A DNA stretch of 64,000 bases, taken from assembly GCA_031180825.1 (NCBI GenBank), contig JAPSLM010000004.1, forward strand, positions 1 to 64,000, in the 5' to 3' direction. This DNA comes from Paenibacillus sp. Its GTDB lineage: Bacteria; Bacillota; Bacilli; Paenibacillales; NBRC-103111. Position numbers and translations under genes: made by a program. This document shows, piece after piece, positions 21,563-30,097 of this stretch. The number at the start of each line of letters is the position of its first letter. Position 1 is the first letter of the stretch. Under the pieces are notes generated by a model. That model made no database searches. It was not told the DNA's origin and saw nothing but the letters and a program-made list of their open reading frames with translations.

Positions 21563-21606
21563 AAAAAAGCTGTTTCGGAGAATCGAAATCCGAGAACAGC
21601 TTTTTC
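21563..21606. terminator. bidirectional Rho-independent terminator
   Basis: AAAAGCTGTT and AACAGCTTTTT bracket an inner TCGGA-type stem, with A/T runs on both sides. It can serve both the MocR gene (plus) and the convergent MFS gene (minus). Confidence 0.85.
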
Positions 21607-21619
21607 TATTGGCAACGCG

Positions 21620-22870
21620 TTACTCCGCTTCTTGCGCCCATTGCTTCAGCGTGCGGTCGCTCGGCAGGAAGAATGTCAGCAGGCCGATGAGCGGCAGGAA
21701 GCTGACCAGTTGCATGACGAGCGGCAGATGGAAGGTATCGATCAGGCTGCCGAGTCCTACGGCGCCGAGCGCTCCGAGTCCGAAGGCAAGGCCCGTGATC
21801 AGGCCGGATACGGTGCCGACCTTGCCCGGCATCAGCTCCTGCGCGTAAACGACGGTGACGGAGAAGCTTGACAGGATAATAAAGCCGTTCACCAGCATGA
21901 TGACGTAAGTCCAGAACGCGTTGGCGTAAGGCAGCGCCAGAGCCAGCGGGGCCGCGCCGAGCATCGCCAAAAAAATGACGTTCCGGCGTCCGATCTTGTC
22001 GGACAGCGGGCCGCCCATGAACGTGCCGAGCGCTCCCGCGGCGGCGAACAGGAAAATGTACATCTGCGCGCGCTCCAGACTGATGCCGAATTTGTCCATT
22101 AGGAAGAACGGATAATAAATCGTAATGCCCGCATGGTACCAGGACCGGGCAAATACGAGAAAGATCAGCATGCCGACGGCAAACGCGATCTGCCTCTTGC
22201 GGGCCGGGCTCATGGCGCGGGAGCCGTTTTTCCGGGCCTGCGGCGGGTTAGCCGCGATATACCCCCGATACCAGCGGGAGATGTACAGCTGAACGAGAAC
22301 GCCCGCCCCGGCCACGGCCGTAAACCATAAGGCGCCCAGCTGCCCCAGCGGTGCGAACACGAGCGCCGTCATGACCGATGCGAGCGATTGCCCGGAGTTG
22401 CCGCCCACTTGAAAGATCGATTGGGCCAGGCCGCGGCGGGAACCTCCGGCCATGTAAGCGACGCGCGAGCCTTCCGGGTGAAAGATGGCGGAGCCGATGC
22501 CCATCAGCAGAACGGACAGCAGAATGAGCCCGTAATTCGGCGCAAGCGACAGCCCCAAGACGCCGAGAAAGGTAAAGCCCATGCCGATCGGCAGCATATA
22601 CGGCATCGGCCTGCGGTCGGAATACAAGCCGACAACCGGCTGCATGACCGAAGCGGTCATATTCAAGGCGAATACGATGACGCCGGATTGCATGTAGCTA
22701 AGACTCATCTTGTCCTTGAGAATCGGCAGGATCGCCGGGATCACCGCTTGGATCGTATCGTTAAACAGATGCACCAGACTGATGGCGAGCAGAATGCGAA
22801 ACACAGTCGGCTTGACATCCGTCCGTACAGCCTGTGGAACCGCGGAAGCCGGACCGGTTTGGACTTTCAT
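21620..22870 (-). CDS. MFS transporter, fosmidomycin-resistance (Fsr) type
   Basis: 416 residues with 12 predicted membrane segments. The start of helix 1 (LLAISLVHLFNDTIQAVIPAILP) and SYMQSGVIVFALNMTASVMQPVVGLYSDRRPMPYMLP match the Fsr subfamily of proton-coupled drug efflux pumps; HPEGSRVAYMAGG and QVGGNSGQSL are further hallmarks. ATG at 22870 follows GGAAGGAG. It lies 32 bases downstream of psd, so both may be read together. Actual substrate unknown; Fsr is the best family match, not proof of fosmidomycin export. Confidence 0.88.
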   Translation of the reverse strand: MKVQTGPASAVPQAVRTDVKPTVFRILLAISLVHLFNDTIQAVIPAILPILKDKMSLSYMQSGVIVFALNMTASVMQPVVGLYSDRRPMPYMLPIGMGFTFLGVLGLSLAPNYGLILLSVLLMGIGSAIFHPEGSRVAYMAGGSRRGLAQSIFQVGGNSGQSLASVMTALVFAPLGQLGALWFTAVAGAGVLVQLYISRWYRGYIAANPPQARKNGSRAMSPARKRQIAFAVGMLIFLVFARSWYHAGITIYYPFFLMDKFGISLERAQMYIFLFAAAGALGTFMGGPLSDKIGRRNVIFLAMLGAAPLALALPYANAFWTYVIMLVNGFIILSSFSVTVVYAQELMPGKVGTVSGLITGLAFGLGALGAVGLGSLIDTFHLPLVMQLVSFLPLIGLLTFFLPSDRTLKQWAQEAE

Positions 22871-22902
22871 GAGAAACGACTCCTTCCGTCTGTCTGTAGC
22901 AG

Positions 22903-23709
22903 CTAATCCCGGCGCTTAAACGTTCCGAGCGCTTCTCCCATCTTTACCCTGCTTCCGACTTCCAGAGCGGTCCGGGGTTCGAACGTGCCGTTCTCCATCA
23001 GCAGGACGACGGTCGAGCCGAATTCGAAGTATGCCAGCTCGTCGCCGCGCTCCAGCCGGTCCGGCAGCGGGACGACATATTGAATGCTGCTGACGTTCAG
23101 CGCGCCGACCTTGACCACGGCGATTTCCCCCGCTTCGTGCTGCATGTAGGTGATAAGCCGTTCGTTGCGGCTGAGCACGCGGCGCATGTGCCGGAGACCG
23201 AATTCGTTGACCGGATACACCTTGCCGGGGACATGCTCCTTCTCAAGAATGTCGCCCGTGACGGGCGAATGAATCCGGTGGTAGTCGGTCGGGCTCAAGT
23301 AGAGCACGCAATAGTAGCCGTTCGTATAATTGATCATCCGGGGGCTTTCATTGAGCAGCTCCTGGATGGTATAGTCCTGTCCCTTGACACTGACGATCAG
23401 TCCTTCCCGAATCGGCCCGATGCCGGTAATCATCGCATCCACCGGGCTGACCAGCGTATCCGGCGTCGCGTCGATCGGACGAAGTCCGCTTTTAAGCCGG
23501 CGGGAAAAAAACTCGTTCAGCGACCCGTATTCGTGAACCGCTTTTTCCGCGTCCTCCACACGGATGCCGTACGTTTTCGCGAAGCGGGGAATCAGCCCTC
23601 GGCTGGCACGGGATTTGGCGAAAGCTCCTGTCAGCCTCGACACCGATTTACGGGAGGAGAGCTCGGTCAGCAGCCGAAAAAACGAAATCTTCATAGGGAT
23701 ATGGTTCAC
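22903..23709 (-). CDS. psd: phosphatidylserine decarboxylase proenzyme
   Basis: Converts phosphatidylserine to phosphatidylethanolamine at the membrane. 268 residues, the length of the Bacillus form. Conserved blocks are EYGSLNEFFSRRLKSGLRPID, LVSPVDAMI with a catalytic Asp, YLSPTDYHRIHSPV and the self-cleavage site FEFGST with Ser232 expected to become the pyruvoyl group. No phosphatidylserine synthase (pssA) lies next to it, unlike the Bacillus arrangement; instead an Fsr-like MFS gene follows 32 bases later. Confidence 0.95.
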   Translation of the reverse strand: MNHIPMKISFFRLLTELSSRKSVSRLTGAFAKSRASRGLIPRFAKTYGIRVEDAEKAVHEYGSLNEFFSRRLKSGLRPIDATPDTLVSPVDAMITGIGPIREGLIVSVKGQDYTIQELLNESPRMINYTNGYYCVLYLSPTDYHRIHSPVTGDILEKEHVPGKVYPVNEFGLRHMRRVLSRNERLITYMQHEAGEIAVVKVGALNVSSIQYVVPLPDRLERGDELAYFEFGSTVVLLMENGTFEPRTALEVGSRVKMGEALGTFKRRD

Positions 23710-23794
23710 CTGTTCCTTTTATTATGGAAATGCGGTACAACGCTTATCTTGACATAGAACAAAAGACAAAGCAACCGCCAAACGGCTCCGAAAA

Positions 23795-23822
23795 AGCAAG
23801 AAAAGCTCCCGAAGGAGCCTTC
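23795..23822 (-). terminator. Rho-independent terminator
   Basis: GGCTCC/GGAGC-type stem around TTCG, followed on the minus strand by TTTTC and a later T5 run. It terminates the Cys-rich gene at 23881 before psd. Confidence 0.75.
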
Positions 23823-23880
23823 CGTTCAGACGGTCCGGACCGATTAAGCTTCGATCGAAAAAACTTTCGTTGCGGCGCGG

Positions 23881-24102
23881 TTACGATTGCTCGAAGCGCA
23901 GGCCGCACTTCTTGAAATCGCCGCAGGTCAGACACGTCGCCAAATTAACCAAAATCGGGGTGTTTGACCCGGAATATTTAATGCAGTAGACGGGAGTTCG
24001 GTGCAGCGGATCGGGCGAGATCATGACGCAATAAGAACAATGCTTCACCATATCGGTCGTGATCGACTCCGTCCCTAGCTGCGATCGAAGCAGTTCGTCC
24101 AT
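23881..24102 (-). CDS. small cysteine-rich protein, possible metal-binding
   Basis: 73 residues. ATG at 24102 follows AAAGGAGCC. Cysteines come in pairs: HCSYC in the middle, then CLTCGDFKKC near the C terminus, with another Cys in VYCIKY. This looks like a small zinc ribbon or Fe-S binding protein but I recognise no named family. No signal peptide. It is monocistronic, between a terminator and the upstream TPP-controlled operon on the other strand. Confidence 0.75.
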   Translation of the reverse strand: MDELLRSQLGTESITTDMVKHCSYCVMISPDPLHRTPVYCIKYSGSNTPILVNLATCLTCGDFKKCGLRFEQS

Positions 24103-24361
24103 ATATAAGGCTCCTTTCCTCCGTTAAAGACAGCGCTTCCATCGCTTGCGCACTGCATAGCGTCCGCAGGCGCGCACAGGTTCCGGGTAGTACCAAGTAT
24201 CCTTTATTTTAGCAGAATCCGACAAGGAAGGCCATAGTTCGGAGCCGTTTCCTAGATTCCCTTCAAATTTCGACATGAAGATGGTGCGAAAGGGCTAAAT
24301 TCGGGACCGCTTCCCGGGCTGCCGTCAGCCTTGCTTCGGAAATGAGCAAAAGTTTTTGTTA
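24103..24361. other. intergenic stretch before the TPP-controlled operon
   Basis: Divergent region between the Cys-rich gene (minus) and the ykoEDC-tenA promoter (plus). It contains the ribosome binding site AAAGGAG of the former. I see no open frame, repeat or RNA motif in the rest. Confidence 0.5.
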
Positions 24362-24389
24362 TTGACAATTTGGTGAACCGTGGTAATAT
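24362..24389 (+). promoter_or_regulatory. sigma-A type promoter of ykoEDC-tenA
   Basis: TTGACA (24362-24367), 16-base spacer, TAATAT (24384-24389). It lies directly before the TPP riboswitch, with a transcription start expected about seven bases later, near the 5' end of the aptamer. Confidence 0.75.
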
Positions 24390-24397
24390 AGGTGTGT

Positions 24398-24484
24398 CAC
24401 TAGGGGAGCCGCTTGGGCTGAGATTGGATCGATAGATCCTAGACCCTCTGAACCTGATCTGGTTGATACCAGCGTAGGGAAGTG
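24398..24484 (+). promoter_or_regulatory. TPP riboswitch (THI element)
   Basis: The aptamer core reads ACTAGGGGAGCC...GGGCTGAGATTGGAT..., then ACCCTCTGAACCTGATCTGG and TTGATACCAGCGTAGGGAAGTG, matching the THI-box consensus in both conserved halves. A terminator at 24525-24558 precedes the coding region, so thiamin pyrophosphate should stop transcription of ykoEDC-tenA. Confidence 0.97.
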
Positions 24485-24524
24485 GAGAGCGTCAGCACGC
24501 TTGCATCTAACATGTGCTTACAAG

Positions 24525-24558
24525 AGCCGCTTCCGTTTTATACGGGGGCGGCTTTTTT
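24525..24558 (+). terminator. TPP riboswitch terminator
   Basis: AGCCGCTTCCG (24525-24535) pairs with CGGGGGCGGCT including two G-T pairs, followed by six T residues. It acts as the expression platform of the TPP riboswitch. Confidence 0.9.
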
Positions 24559-24730
24559 AGTTCATGCGGAGCTTCCCGCAACGGGCGGCTTCGCGTCGAC
24601 CTGGATAAACGCGCCTTGTCCTTGGAAGACAAGAGGAGGCGCGGCCGTTTATCTTGGCGTGACCCGCTCGGGCAGACCGACGTTGCTGTGTCCCGGACAA
24701 CACTTTTAATCTTCGAAGGAGAGGAAACAG

Positions 24731-25315
24731 ATGAAAAAAGGCTTGAAGCTGGCCGACATTCTGGTCACCGTCGTTATCGCCGTCGTCTTCGGCATTATTT
24801 ACCGGATATGGGGAGACGTGTACAATCTGGCGTCGGTGCCGGGCATTCAATTGGAGCAATTCGTATACGGCATGTGGTTCATGGCGTCGACCGTCGCTTT
24901 CTTGATCATCCGCAAGCCGGGCGTCGCCTTTCTGGCGGAAGTGGCCGCAGCGCTGGCGGAAATGCTGCTCGGCTCCCAGTTCTCCGTCGGTTCGCTGACC
25001 TACGGCATCGCGCAGGGGCTGTGCGCGGAGCTTGTCTTCGCGGCGTTCGGCTACAAGCGCTTTACCGCGGTCGTTGCCGGTCTGGCCGGCATGGCGTCCG
25101 GCGCGGGAGCGCTCGTGTTCGACTATTTCAAGAGCTACTTGACCGAGCTGCAGCCGTGGAACCTCTCTTTGTATATCGTACTGCGATTTGTCGGCTCGTT
25201 CCTGATTACCGGTCCGCTGGCTTACGCTCTGGTCAAAGCGCTGGAGAAGACCGGCGTCACGCAGCTTGTCCGCCCGGCAAGCCTTGACGATTATAAGGCG
25301 CTGGACCGGAAATGA
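24731..25315 (+). CDS. ykoE: ECF transporter substrate-binding (S) component for thiamin precursor
   Basis: 194 residues, about five to six membrane helices. It matches the YkoE family: MKKGLKLADILVTVVIAVVFGIIYRIW, FLAEVAAALAEMLLGSQF and GIAQGLCAELVFAAFGYKRF. In an ECF transporter it binds the vitamin precursor, thought to be hydroxymethylpyrimidine or thiamin. ATG follows GAAGGAG. The stop overlaps the ykoD start by four bases. TPP riboswitch upstream and tenA downstream support thiamin salvage. Confidence 0.93.
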   Translation: MKKGLKLADILVTVVIAVVFGIIYRIWGDVYNLASVPGIQLEQFVYGMWFMASTVAFLIIRKPGVAFLAEVAAALAEMLLGSQFSVGSLTYGIAQGLCAELVFAAFGYKRFTAVVAGLAGMASGAGALVFDYFKSYLTELQPWNLSLYIVLRFVGSFLITGPLAYALVKALEKTGVTQLVRPASLDDYKALDRK

Positions 25316-26799
25316 GCGGCGCGGACCAGATCGCCCACGTATCGGGGCTGCGCTTGAAATTTCCCGGCAGCCCGTCGCTGCTTTTCGACGGCTTGAGCTT
25401 CGGCGCCGACGCCGGGCAGAAGGTGCTGCTGCTCGGGCCGAGCGGCTGCGGCAAATCGACGCTGCTGCAGGTGCTTAGCGGCCTGATTCCGCAAGCGGTC
25501 GACGTGCCGGTCAAATATGACGGCATCGGCATTCCGCCGTCCTGGGGCTATTTGTTCCAAGACCCCGACGCGCAGTTCTGCATGCCGTATGTGGACGAAG
25601 AGATCGCGTTCGTGCTCGAAAATCTTCAGGTGCCGCGCGAGCAAATGCAGCAGCGCATTCGGGACTGTCTGGAGCAGGTGGGCCTGCGGCTTGAGGAGCT
25701 GCATACCCCGATCGCCGCGCTGTCGGGGGGCATGAAGCAGCGGCTGGCCATCGCTTCGCTCCTCGCGCTGGAGCCGGCCGTCTGGTTTCTCGACGAACCG
25801 ACATCGCTGCTCGACCCGGAGGGCACGACCGAAGTATGGGAGACCGTCAGACGGGTTACCCGGGACAAGACGGTGCTTATCGTGGAGCATAAGATCGACG
25901 AGATCGTCGATTTCGTCGACCGGGTCGTGCTCTTTGACGCGCAGGCGCGCATTATGGCCGATGGAGAGCCTGGCGCGGTATTCAGCTCGCATCGTCGCGA
26001 GCTTCACGAGTACGGCATCTGGTACCCCGGCGTATGGGAGGACTACGACCGCCGCAATGCCGCCGCGCGCCGGGAGCGGATACAGCCCGCGGCGTCGAAG
26101 GGGCCGCTGCTCCGGCTGGAGCGCTTCGCCGGCTATTACGGGCCGGTGAAAAAAATCGAGGCGCCGGCGGCCGAATTGAACGCCGGCGACTGGATCGCCG
26201 TCGTCGGCGAGAACGGCGCGGGCAAAAGCACGCTGCTCCAATCGCTGATGCAGCTGCTGCGGACGGAAGGAAGCTACGAGCTAGGCGGCCGTACGGTCCG
26301 GGATTTCGACGATGTCGCCGACATGGCGGCTTACGTCTTTCAAAATCCGGAAATGCAGTTTGTCGCCCACACCGTTTATGACGAAGTGGCGTTCAATTTC
26401 CGCCGGGACGGCGACCCGGAACCGGCGGTCCGCGCGAAGACGGAGGAGCTGCTGGCGTGGTTCGGCCTTGGGGGCCACCGCAGCCTGCATCCGTACCAGC
26501 TCTCGCTGGGACAAAAGCGCCGGCTGAGCGTAGCGGCCGCCACCGTCAAAGCGCAGCGGCTTCTGCTGCTGGACGAGCCGACCTTCGGCCAGGACGCGGC
26601 CAATACGTTCGCGCTGCTGGAGAAGCTGGAAGCGTGGCGGCGGGAAGGAACGGCCCTTGTCATGGTGACGCACGACCCGGACATTGTAAGCCGCTTCGCC
26701 ACCCGGGTATGGGAGGTGCGGCAAGGCGTCCTCGCCGCAGATTTGAGCCCGGAAGCGTACGCGGTGCGGCGGGCGACATTCGAAGAGGTAGGGAGTTGA
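25312..26799 (+). CDS. ykoD: ECF transporter ATPase with two ABC domains
   Basis: 495 residues with two complete ATPase halves in one chain. First half: Walker A GPSGCGKST, signature LSGGMKQRLAIASLL, Walker B VWFLDEPTSLLDPE. Second half: Walker A GENGAGKST, signature LSLGQKRRLSVAAA, Walker B LLLLDEPTFGQDA. This replaces the separate A and A' subunits of other ECF systems. It overlaps ykoE by four bases and is followed six bases later by ykoC. Confidence 0.95.
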   Translation: MSGADQIAHVSGLRLKFPGSPSLLFDGLSFGADAGQKVLLLGPSGCGKSTLLQVLSGLIPQAVDVPVKYDGIGIPPSWGYLFQDPDAQFCMPYVDEEIAFVLENLQVPREQMQQRIRDCLEQVGLRLEELHTPIAALSGGMKQRLAIASLLALEPAVWFLDEPTSLLDPEGTTEVWETVRRVTRDKTVLIVEHKIDEIVDFVDRVVLFDAQARIMADGEPGAVFSSHRRELHEYGIWYPGVWEDYDRRNAAARRERIQPAASKGPLLRLERFAGYYGPVKKIEAPAAELNAGDWIAVVGENGAGKSTLLQSLMQLLRTEGSYELGGRTVRDFDDVADMAAYVFQNPEMQFVAHTVYDEVAFNFRRDGDPEPAVRAKTEELLAWFGLGGHRSLHPYQLSLGQKRRLSVAAATVKAQRLLLLDEPTFGQDAANTFALLEKLEAWRREGTALVMVTHDPDIVSRFATRVWEVRQGVLAADLSPEAYAVRRATFEEVGS

Positions 26800-26805
26800 C
26801 GAGAC

Positions 26806-27600
26806 GTGCCGTTGGCCTGGTCCTATCGGGAAACATGGCTGCACCGCGTCAATCCGAGCTTTAAGCTGCTCGTATCGGTAAGCCTGTTCCTGCTTGTTCT
26901 GTTCACCCACGATATCAACGTGCTTACCAATATCACGTGGATGTATCTGGCGCTGCTTTTTGCCGCCGCCGGACACCCGTGGCGCAGACTTCTGCTGCTG
27001 TCCCTGCCGTTTGCGCTCATGTTCGTTTCCTCCTCCACCTCGATGGTGTTTTTCGGCAAGGGAGAGACGACGTGGGTGCGCTGGGGACTCGTGCATATCA
27101 CGGAGGAAAGCTTCTTCCGCGGGATGCAAATCGGGCTGAAAACCGTAAATGCGGCGCTGATCGGGCTGCTGTTCGGCTTGACCACCAGTCCGGTCGGCTT
27201 GTTTTACTCGCTGATGCAGCAGTGCCGGCTTCCGGCGAAATACGCCTACAGCTTCATGGCCGCTTTGCGGCTCATGCCGATGGTGGCGGCCGAATACCGC
27301 ACGCTGCAGATGGCGCTCAAGGTGCGCGGAGTCAAGACGAGAAAGGGCGCCCGCGGCTGGATCGATACGCTGAAGCGGCATTCGATTCCGCTGCTGGCGC
27401 AGAGCATCCGCCGCGCGCAGCGGATCGCGGTGGCGATGGAAGCGAAGCGGTTCTCGTCCGCCGCGAAGCGCACGTATTATTACCGCATCGGATGGTCGGG
27501 CAGCGACGGCCTGCTGCTGGCCGTCACGCTCGCGGCCTGGGCCGCCGCTTTGCTGCTCGGCTGGCAGTTTCCGTATTTTCCGGTCGGCGACGTACGGTAA
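26806..27600 (+). CDS. ykoC: ECF transporter transmembrane (T) component
   Basis: 264 residues, GTG start. Membrane segments near the N terminus (LLVSVSLFLLVLFTHDINVL) and in the middle precede the T-component coupling motifs, seen here as ALRLMPMVAAEYRTLQMALKVRG and SIRRAQRIAVAMEAKRF, which carry the Ala-Arg-Gly-type helices that touch the ATPase. It completes the YkoE-YkoD-YkoC importer. The B. subtilis operon also has ykoF, absent here. Confidence 0.92.
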   Translation: MPLAWSYRETWLHRVNPSFKLLVSVSLFLLVLFTHDINVLTNITWMYLALLFAAAGHPWRRLLLLSLPFALMFVSSSTSMVFFGKGETTWVRWGLVHITEESFFRGMQIGLKTVNAALIGLLFGLTTSPVGLFYSLMQQCRLPAKYAYSFMAALRLMPMVAAEYRTLQMALKVRGVKTRKGARGWIDTLKRHSIPLLAQSIRRAQRIAVAMEAKRFSSAAKRTYYYRIGWSGSDGLLLAVTLAAWAAALLLGWQFPYFPVGDVR

Positions 27601-27649
27601 ACGTACGCCGATGGGATAGCTCATCCAATATCAAGGAGGCAGATTGATT

Positions 27650-28315
27650 ATGAAATTTTCCGAACAAGTGCGTCAAGCGGCGGATGCAAGCTGGCAGGCC
27701 AGCTTCGAGCACCCGTTCGTCAAAGGAATCGGCGATGGAACGCTGCCGCTCGATTGCTTCCGGCATTACGTGCTGAACGACGCGTATTATTTGTCCCAGT
27801 TCGCCCGGGTACAGGCGCTCGGCGCAGCCAAAGCGAACGATTTGGCTACCGTTAACCGCATGGCGCATCACGCGCAGGGCACCTATGAGGCGGAGCTGTC
27901 CTTGCATGAGAAATTCAGCAAGCTGCTCGGCGTTACCGAGGAAGAAAAAGCGGCGTTCGAGCCCGCGCCCACTTCGTATGCCTATACTTCGCATATGATC
28001 CGTGCGGCGTATACGGGCCAGCTTGGCGACATTATCGCGGCTATCCTGCCGTGCTATTGGCTGTATTACGAGATCGGCGAACGGCTCGCGGGCTGTACGC
28101 CGGAAGAGCCGATCTACCGCGAATGGATCGCGGCCTACGGCGGCGATTGGTTCCGGGTGCTCGTCGAGGAGCAGATCGCCCGGCTGGACGAGCTGGCGGA
28201 GCAGGCGACGGCTCAGGACCGGGAGCGGATGCAGAATCATTTCATTCTCAGCAGCCGGTACGAGTATATGTTCTGGGACATGGCTTACCGCAAGGAGACA
28301 TGGCCGGTTTTATAA
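27650..28315 (+). CDS. tenA: aminopyrimidine aminohydrolase / thiaminase II
   Basis: Hydrolyses aminomethylpyrimidine breakdown products of thiamin to hydroxymethylpyrimidine for reuse. 221 residues, all-helical TenA fold. Active-site residues are in place: Asp44 in VLNDAYYL, Cys135 in ILPCYWLYYEIG, and FILSSRYEYMFWDMAY near the C terminus with the catalytic Glu. ATG at 27650 follows AAGGAGG; a TTG two codons earlier would be too close. It is last in the TPP-controlled operon and ends at a terminator. Confidence 0.95.
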   Translation: MKFSEQVRQAADASWQASFEHPFVKGIGDGTLPLDCFRHYVLNDAYYLSQFARVQALGAAKANDLATVNRMAHHAQGTYEAELSLHEKFSKLLGVTEEEKAAFEPAPTSYAYTSHMIRAAYTGQLGDIIAAILPCYWLYYEIGERLAGCTPEEPIYREWIAAYGGDWFRVLVEEQIARLDELAEQATAQDRERMQNHFILSSRYEYMFWDMAYRKETWPVL

Positions 28316-28325
28316 GGCTTTATCG

Positions 28326-28364
28326 CAAAAGAGGCGCACGCCGGGAATACGGCTGTGCGCCTTT
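28326..28364. terminator. bidirectional Rho-independent terminator
   Basis: AAAAGAGGCGCAC and GTGCGCCTTTTG pair, with an inner GCCG/CGGC-type extension. Both strands carry A/T runs, serving tenA and the convergent nucleotidyltransferase gene. Confidence 0.88.
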
Positions 28365-28377
28365 TGTCGTGCCGGCC

Positions 28378-29139
28378 TCATTCAACCGACTTCCGGATTT
28401 CATGAAGCATATAGCTGGCGAAATCCGATAACAGCCGCTTGTCCGGCTCCGTGCCCTCCGCTCTGCCGCCGTACCGCTCCAAGCTCCGGCGAACAGTCTC
28501 CTCGTATCCGGGGGGCAGCATTTTCAAGCCCCATTCTCCGCCCTCGCGTTTCGAAGAAACGACGCCTTCCTTGAGATAATATAGGACTCTGCACAAATTC
28601 AGGACGTAATACTCGGGCGTCTCCAGGATGCCTTGGAGCGCGTCCTCCACATCGTAAAGAATGGATTTCACGTAGAACCGCTTGTCGATGGGCCGCATCA
28701 TCTCGCGCAGCGGCTTTCCGTAGAGAGCGGCACCCCGATGATAAGCGACGACAAGGTGTGCCGCCAAGTCCGGATCTTCCCGTCCTCCGCAAATATAGTT
28801 TTCGTCCGTCCGATACTTGTCCCTGTGCAGGGGGGAATAATGAAATTCAAAAGGCGTAGGATAGACGAACTCGTTAAGACTGCTTTCCAGGACGACGCTC
28901 AGTTCGATTCCGCCTTCGTTCGGCAGCTCGTCGTCGATGACAAGAAGCCGTTTGGCGATCCGGCTGGCCGTTTGCAACGTCAGCTTGCGTCTGACAACGA
29001 CCAGCAGGTCGATATCGCTTGTCTCCGGATTAAAGCATCCCATGGCCAAAGAGCCGTGCAAATAAATACCCGCCAGGTTATCGTTCAGCTCTTCTTTAAA
29101 CAGGCTTGCGATGCTCTCCAATACCGACGAAACGGGCAT
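28378..29139 (-). CDS. aminoglycoside adenylyltransferase-like nucleotidyltransferase
   Basis: 253 residues. An N-terminal nucleotidyltransferase domain carries GIYLHGSLAMGCFNPETSDID with the GS and DxD metal-binding signature, and the C-terminal helical part fits the DUF4111 domain of AadA/ANT(9)-type enzymes. Such enzymes transfer AMP to streptomycin or spectinomycin. Many chromosomal Paenibacillus-type homologues have no proven resistance role, so resistance is not established here. ATG is preceded by GGAGGGG. Confidence 0.85.
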   Translation of the reverse strand: MPVSSVLESIASLFKEELNDNLAGIYLHGSLAMGCFNPETSDIDLLVVVRRKLTLQTASRIAKRLLVIDDELPNEGGIELSVVLESSLNEFVYPTPFEFHYSPLHRDKYRTDENYICGGREDPDLAAHLVVAYHRGAALYGKPLREMMRPIDKRFYVKSILYDVEDALQGILETPEYYVLNLCRVLYYLKEGVVSSKREGGEWGLKMLPPGYEETVRRSLERYGGRAEGTEPDKRLLSDFASYMLHEIRKSVE

Positions 29140-29271
29140 GCAACCCCTCCTTTACATAATCGTTCGCCCCTCGGCGCCATTTTGCCTTGCGGGTAGCCGG
29201 TTCGCTTTTTCGGTACTAATTGCTCCCGGTCAAGTCATAGGATAGGTTGACAACGTCTTGGAGGGATGGCC

Positions 29272-30096
29272 ATGAAATATTCCCCGATGACCGCTTGGGA
29301 CGAACACCGGTTCTGGCTTGAGATATTGGAGGATCACGCCTATTTCATGCGCGATTATTTATCCCCGGCCGAAGGGCAGTGGGTAGACACGGCGCAGCAA
29401 TATATTGAAGCGTTCCGCGGATTGCGCGAGCGCTTGTACGCCGTCGGCCGGGACTTGCCTTACGAATCTGCCGAAATGGCGGAGTTCGCCAAGGCCAGCT
29501 ATTCGGTAGCCGTCGGCTATTTTCAATTCGAGGGGCATATGCAGCATTTGCGGGTTCAAAACCGTGTCAATTTAAACCTGTCGCCTACGTTTCTGAACGG
29601 GACGCTGAACGAGAACCAGGAATACCTGCGGCTTCTCTTGTATGCCGTCCGGGCGGAGCGGCCTCCGGAGCTATCGCTGGTCGCCTTGATGGACCTGTGG
29701 CTGGAGGATCAGCTCGGGCATGCCGTGCTGGCCCGCAACGCCTTGGATCCGGCCGAAATTCCCCTATCCTTGAGGGTACAGCAAGTCGAGCGGGAATTTC
29801 AAGCGCATATCGTCAAAAACCACGCCATCAAAGGCTATTTGCGGTTTACTCCGCCGCTTTTTCCGCTGCAGCGGTTGTTTGCCAGGCAAGTATCCGAGTC
29901 CGTCGTCGTTTTCTATCATCTGGTCGAGCATATTCTCGACCTGTACCGGAATTCTCAGCTTTTAAACCGGGTGACGCAGCGGTTCTTGGAGCATCATCTT
30001 CCGGAGACATGTTACTTTTTGCGCAAGCTGGCGAACTTTAATGTCGCCATCTTCGAGATCCCGGATTGCCCGTTGACGAAGCAGACCATCCGGTAG
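29272..30096 (+). CDS. DUF2935 family protein, probable ferritin-like helical protein
   Basis: 274 residues. ATG at 29272 lies eight bases after GGAGG and is preferred over an ATG six bases earlier. The protein is helical and duplicated: DEHRFWLEILEDHAYFMRDYL near the N terminus, and ESVVVFYHLVEHILDLY and FLEHHLPETCYFLRKL later, with many His and Glu placed as in di-metal four-helix bundles of the DUF2935 family. Metal binding is inferred. Its stop is two bases from the convergent gerC stop. Confidence 0.85.
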   Translation: MKYSPMTAWDEHRFWLEILEDHAYFMRDYLSPAEGQWVDTAQQYIEAFRGLRERLYAVGRDLPYESAEMAEFAKASYSVAVGYFQFEGHMQHLRVQNRVNLNLSPTFLNGTLNENQEYLRLLLYAVRAERPPELSLVALMDLWLEDQLGHAVLARNALDPAEIPLSLRVQQVEREFQAHIVKNHAIKGYLRFTPPLFPLQRLFARQVSESVVVFYHLVEHILDLYRNSQLLNRVTQRFLEHHLPETCYFLRKLANFNVAIFEIPDCPLTKQTIR

Positions 30097-30097
30097 T

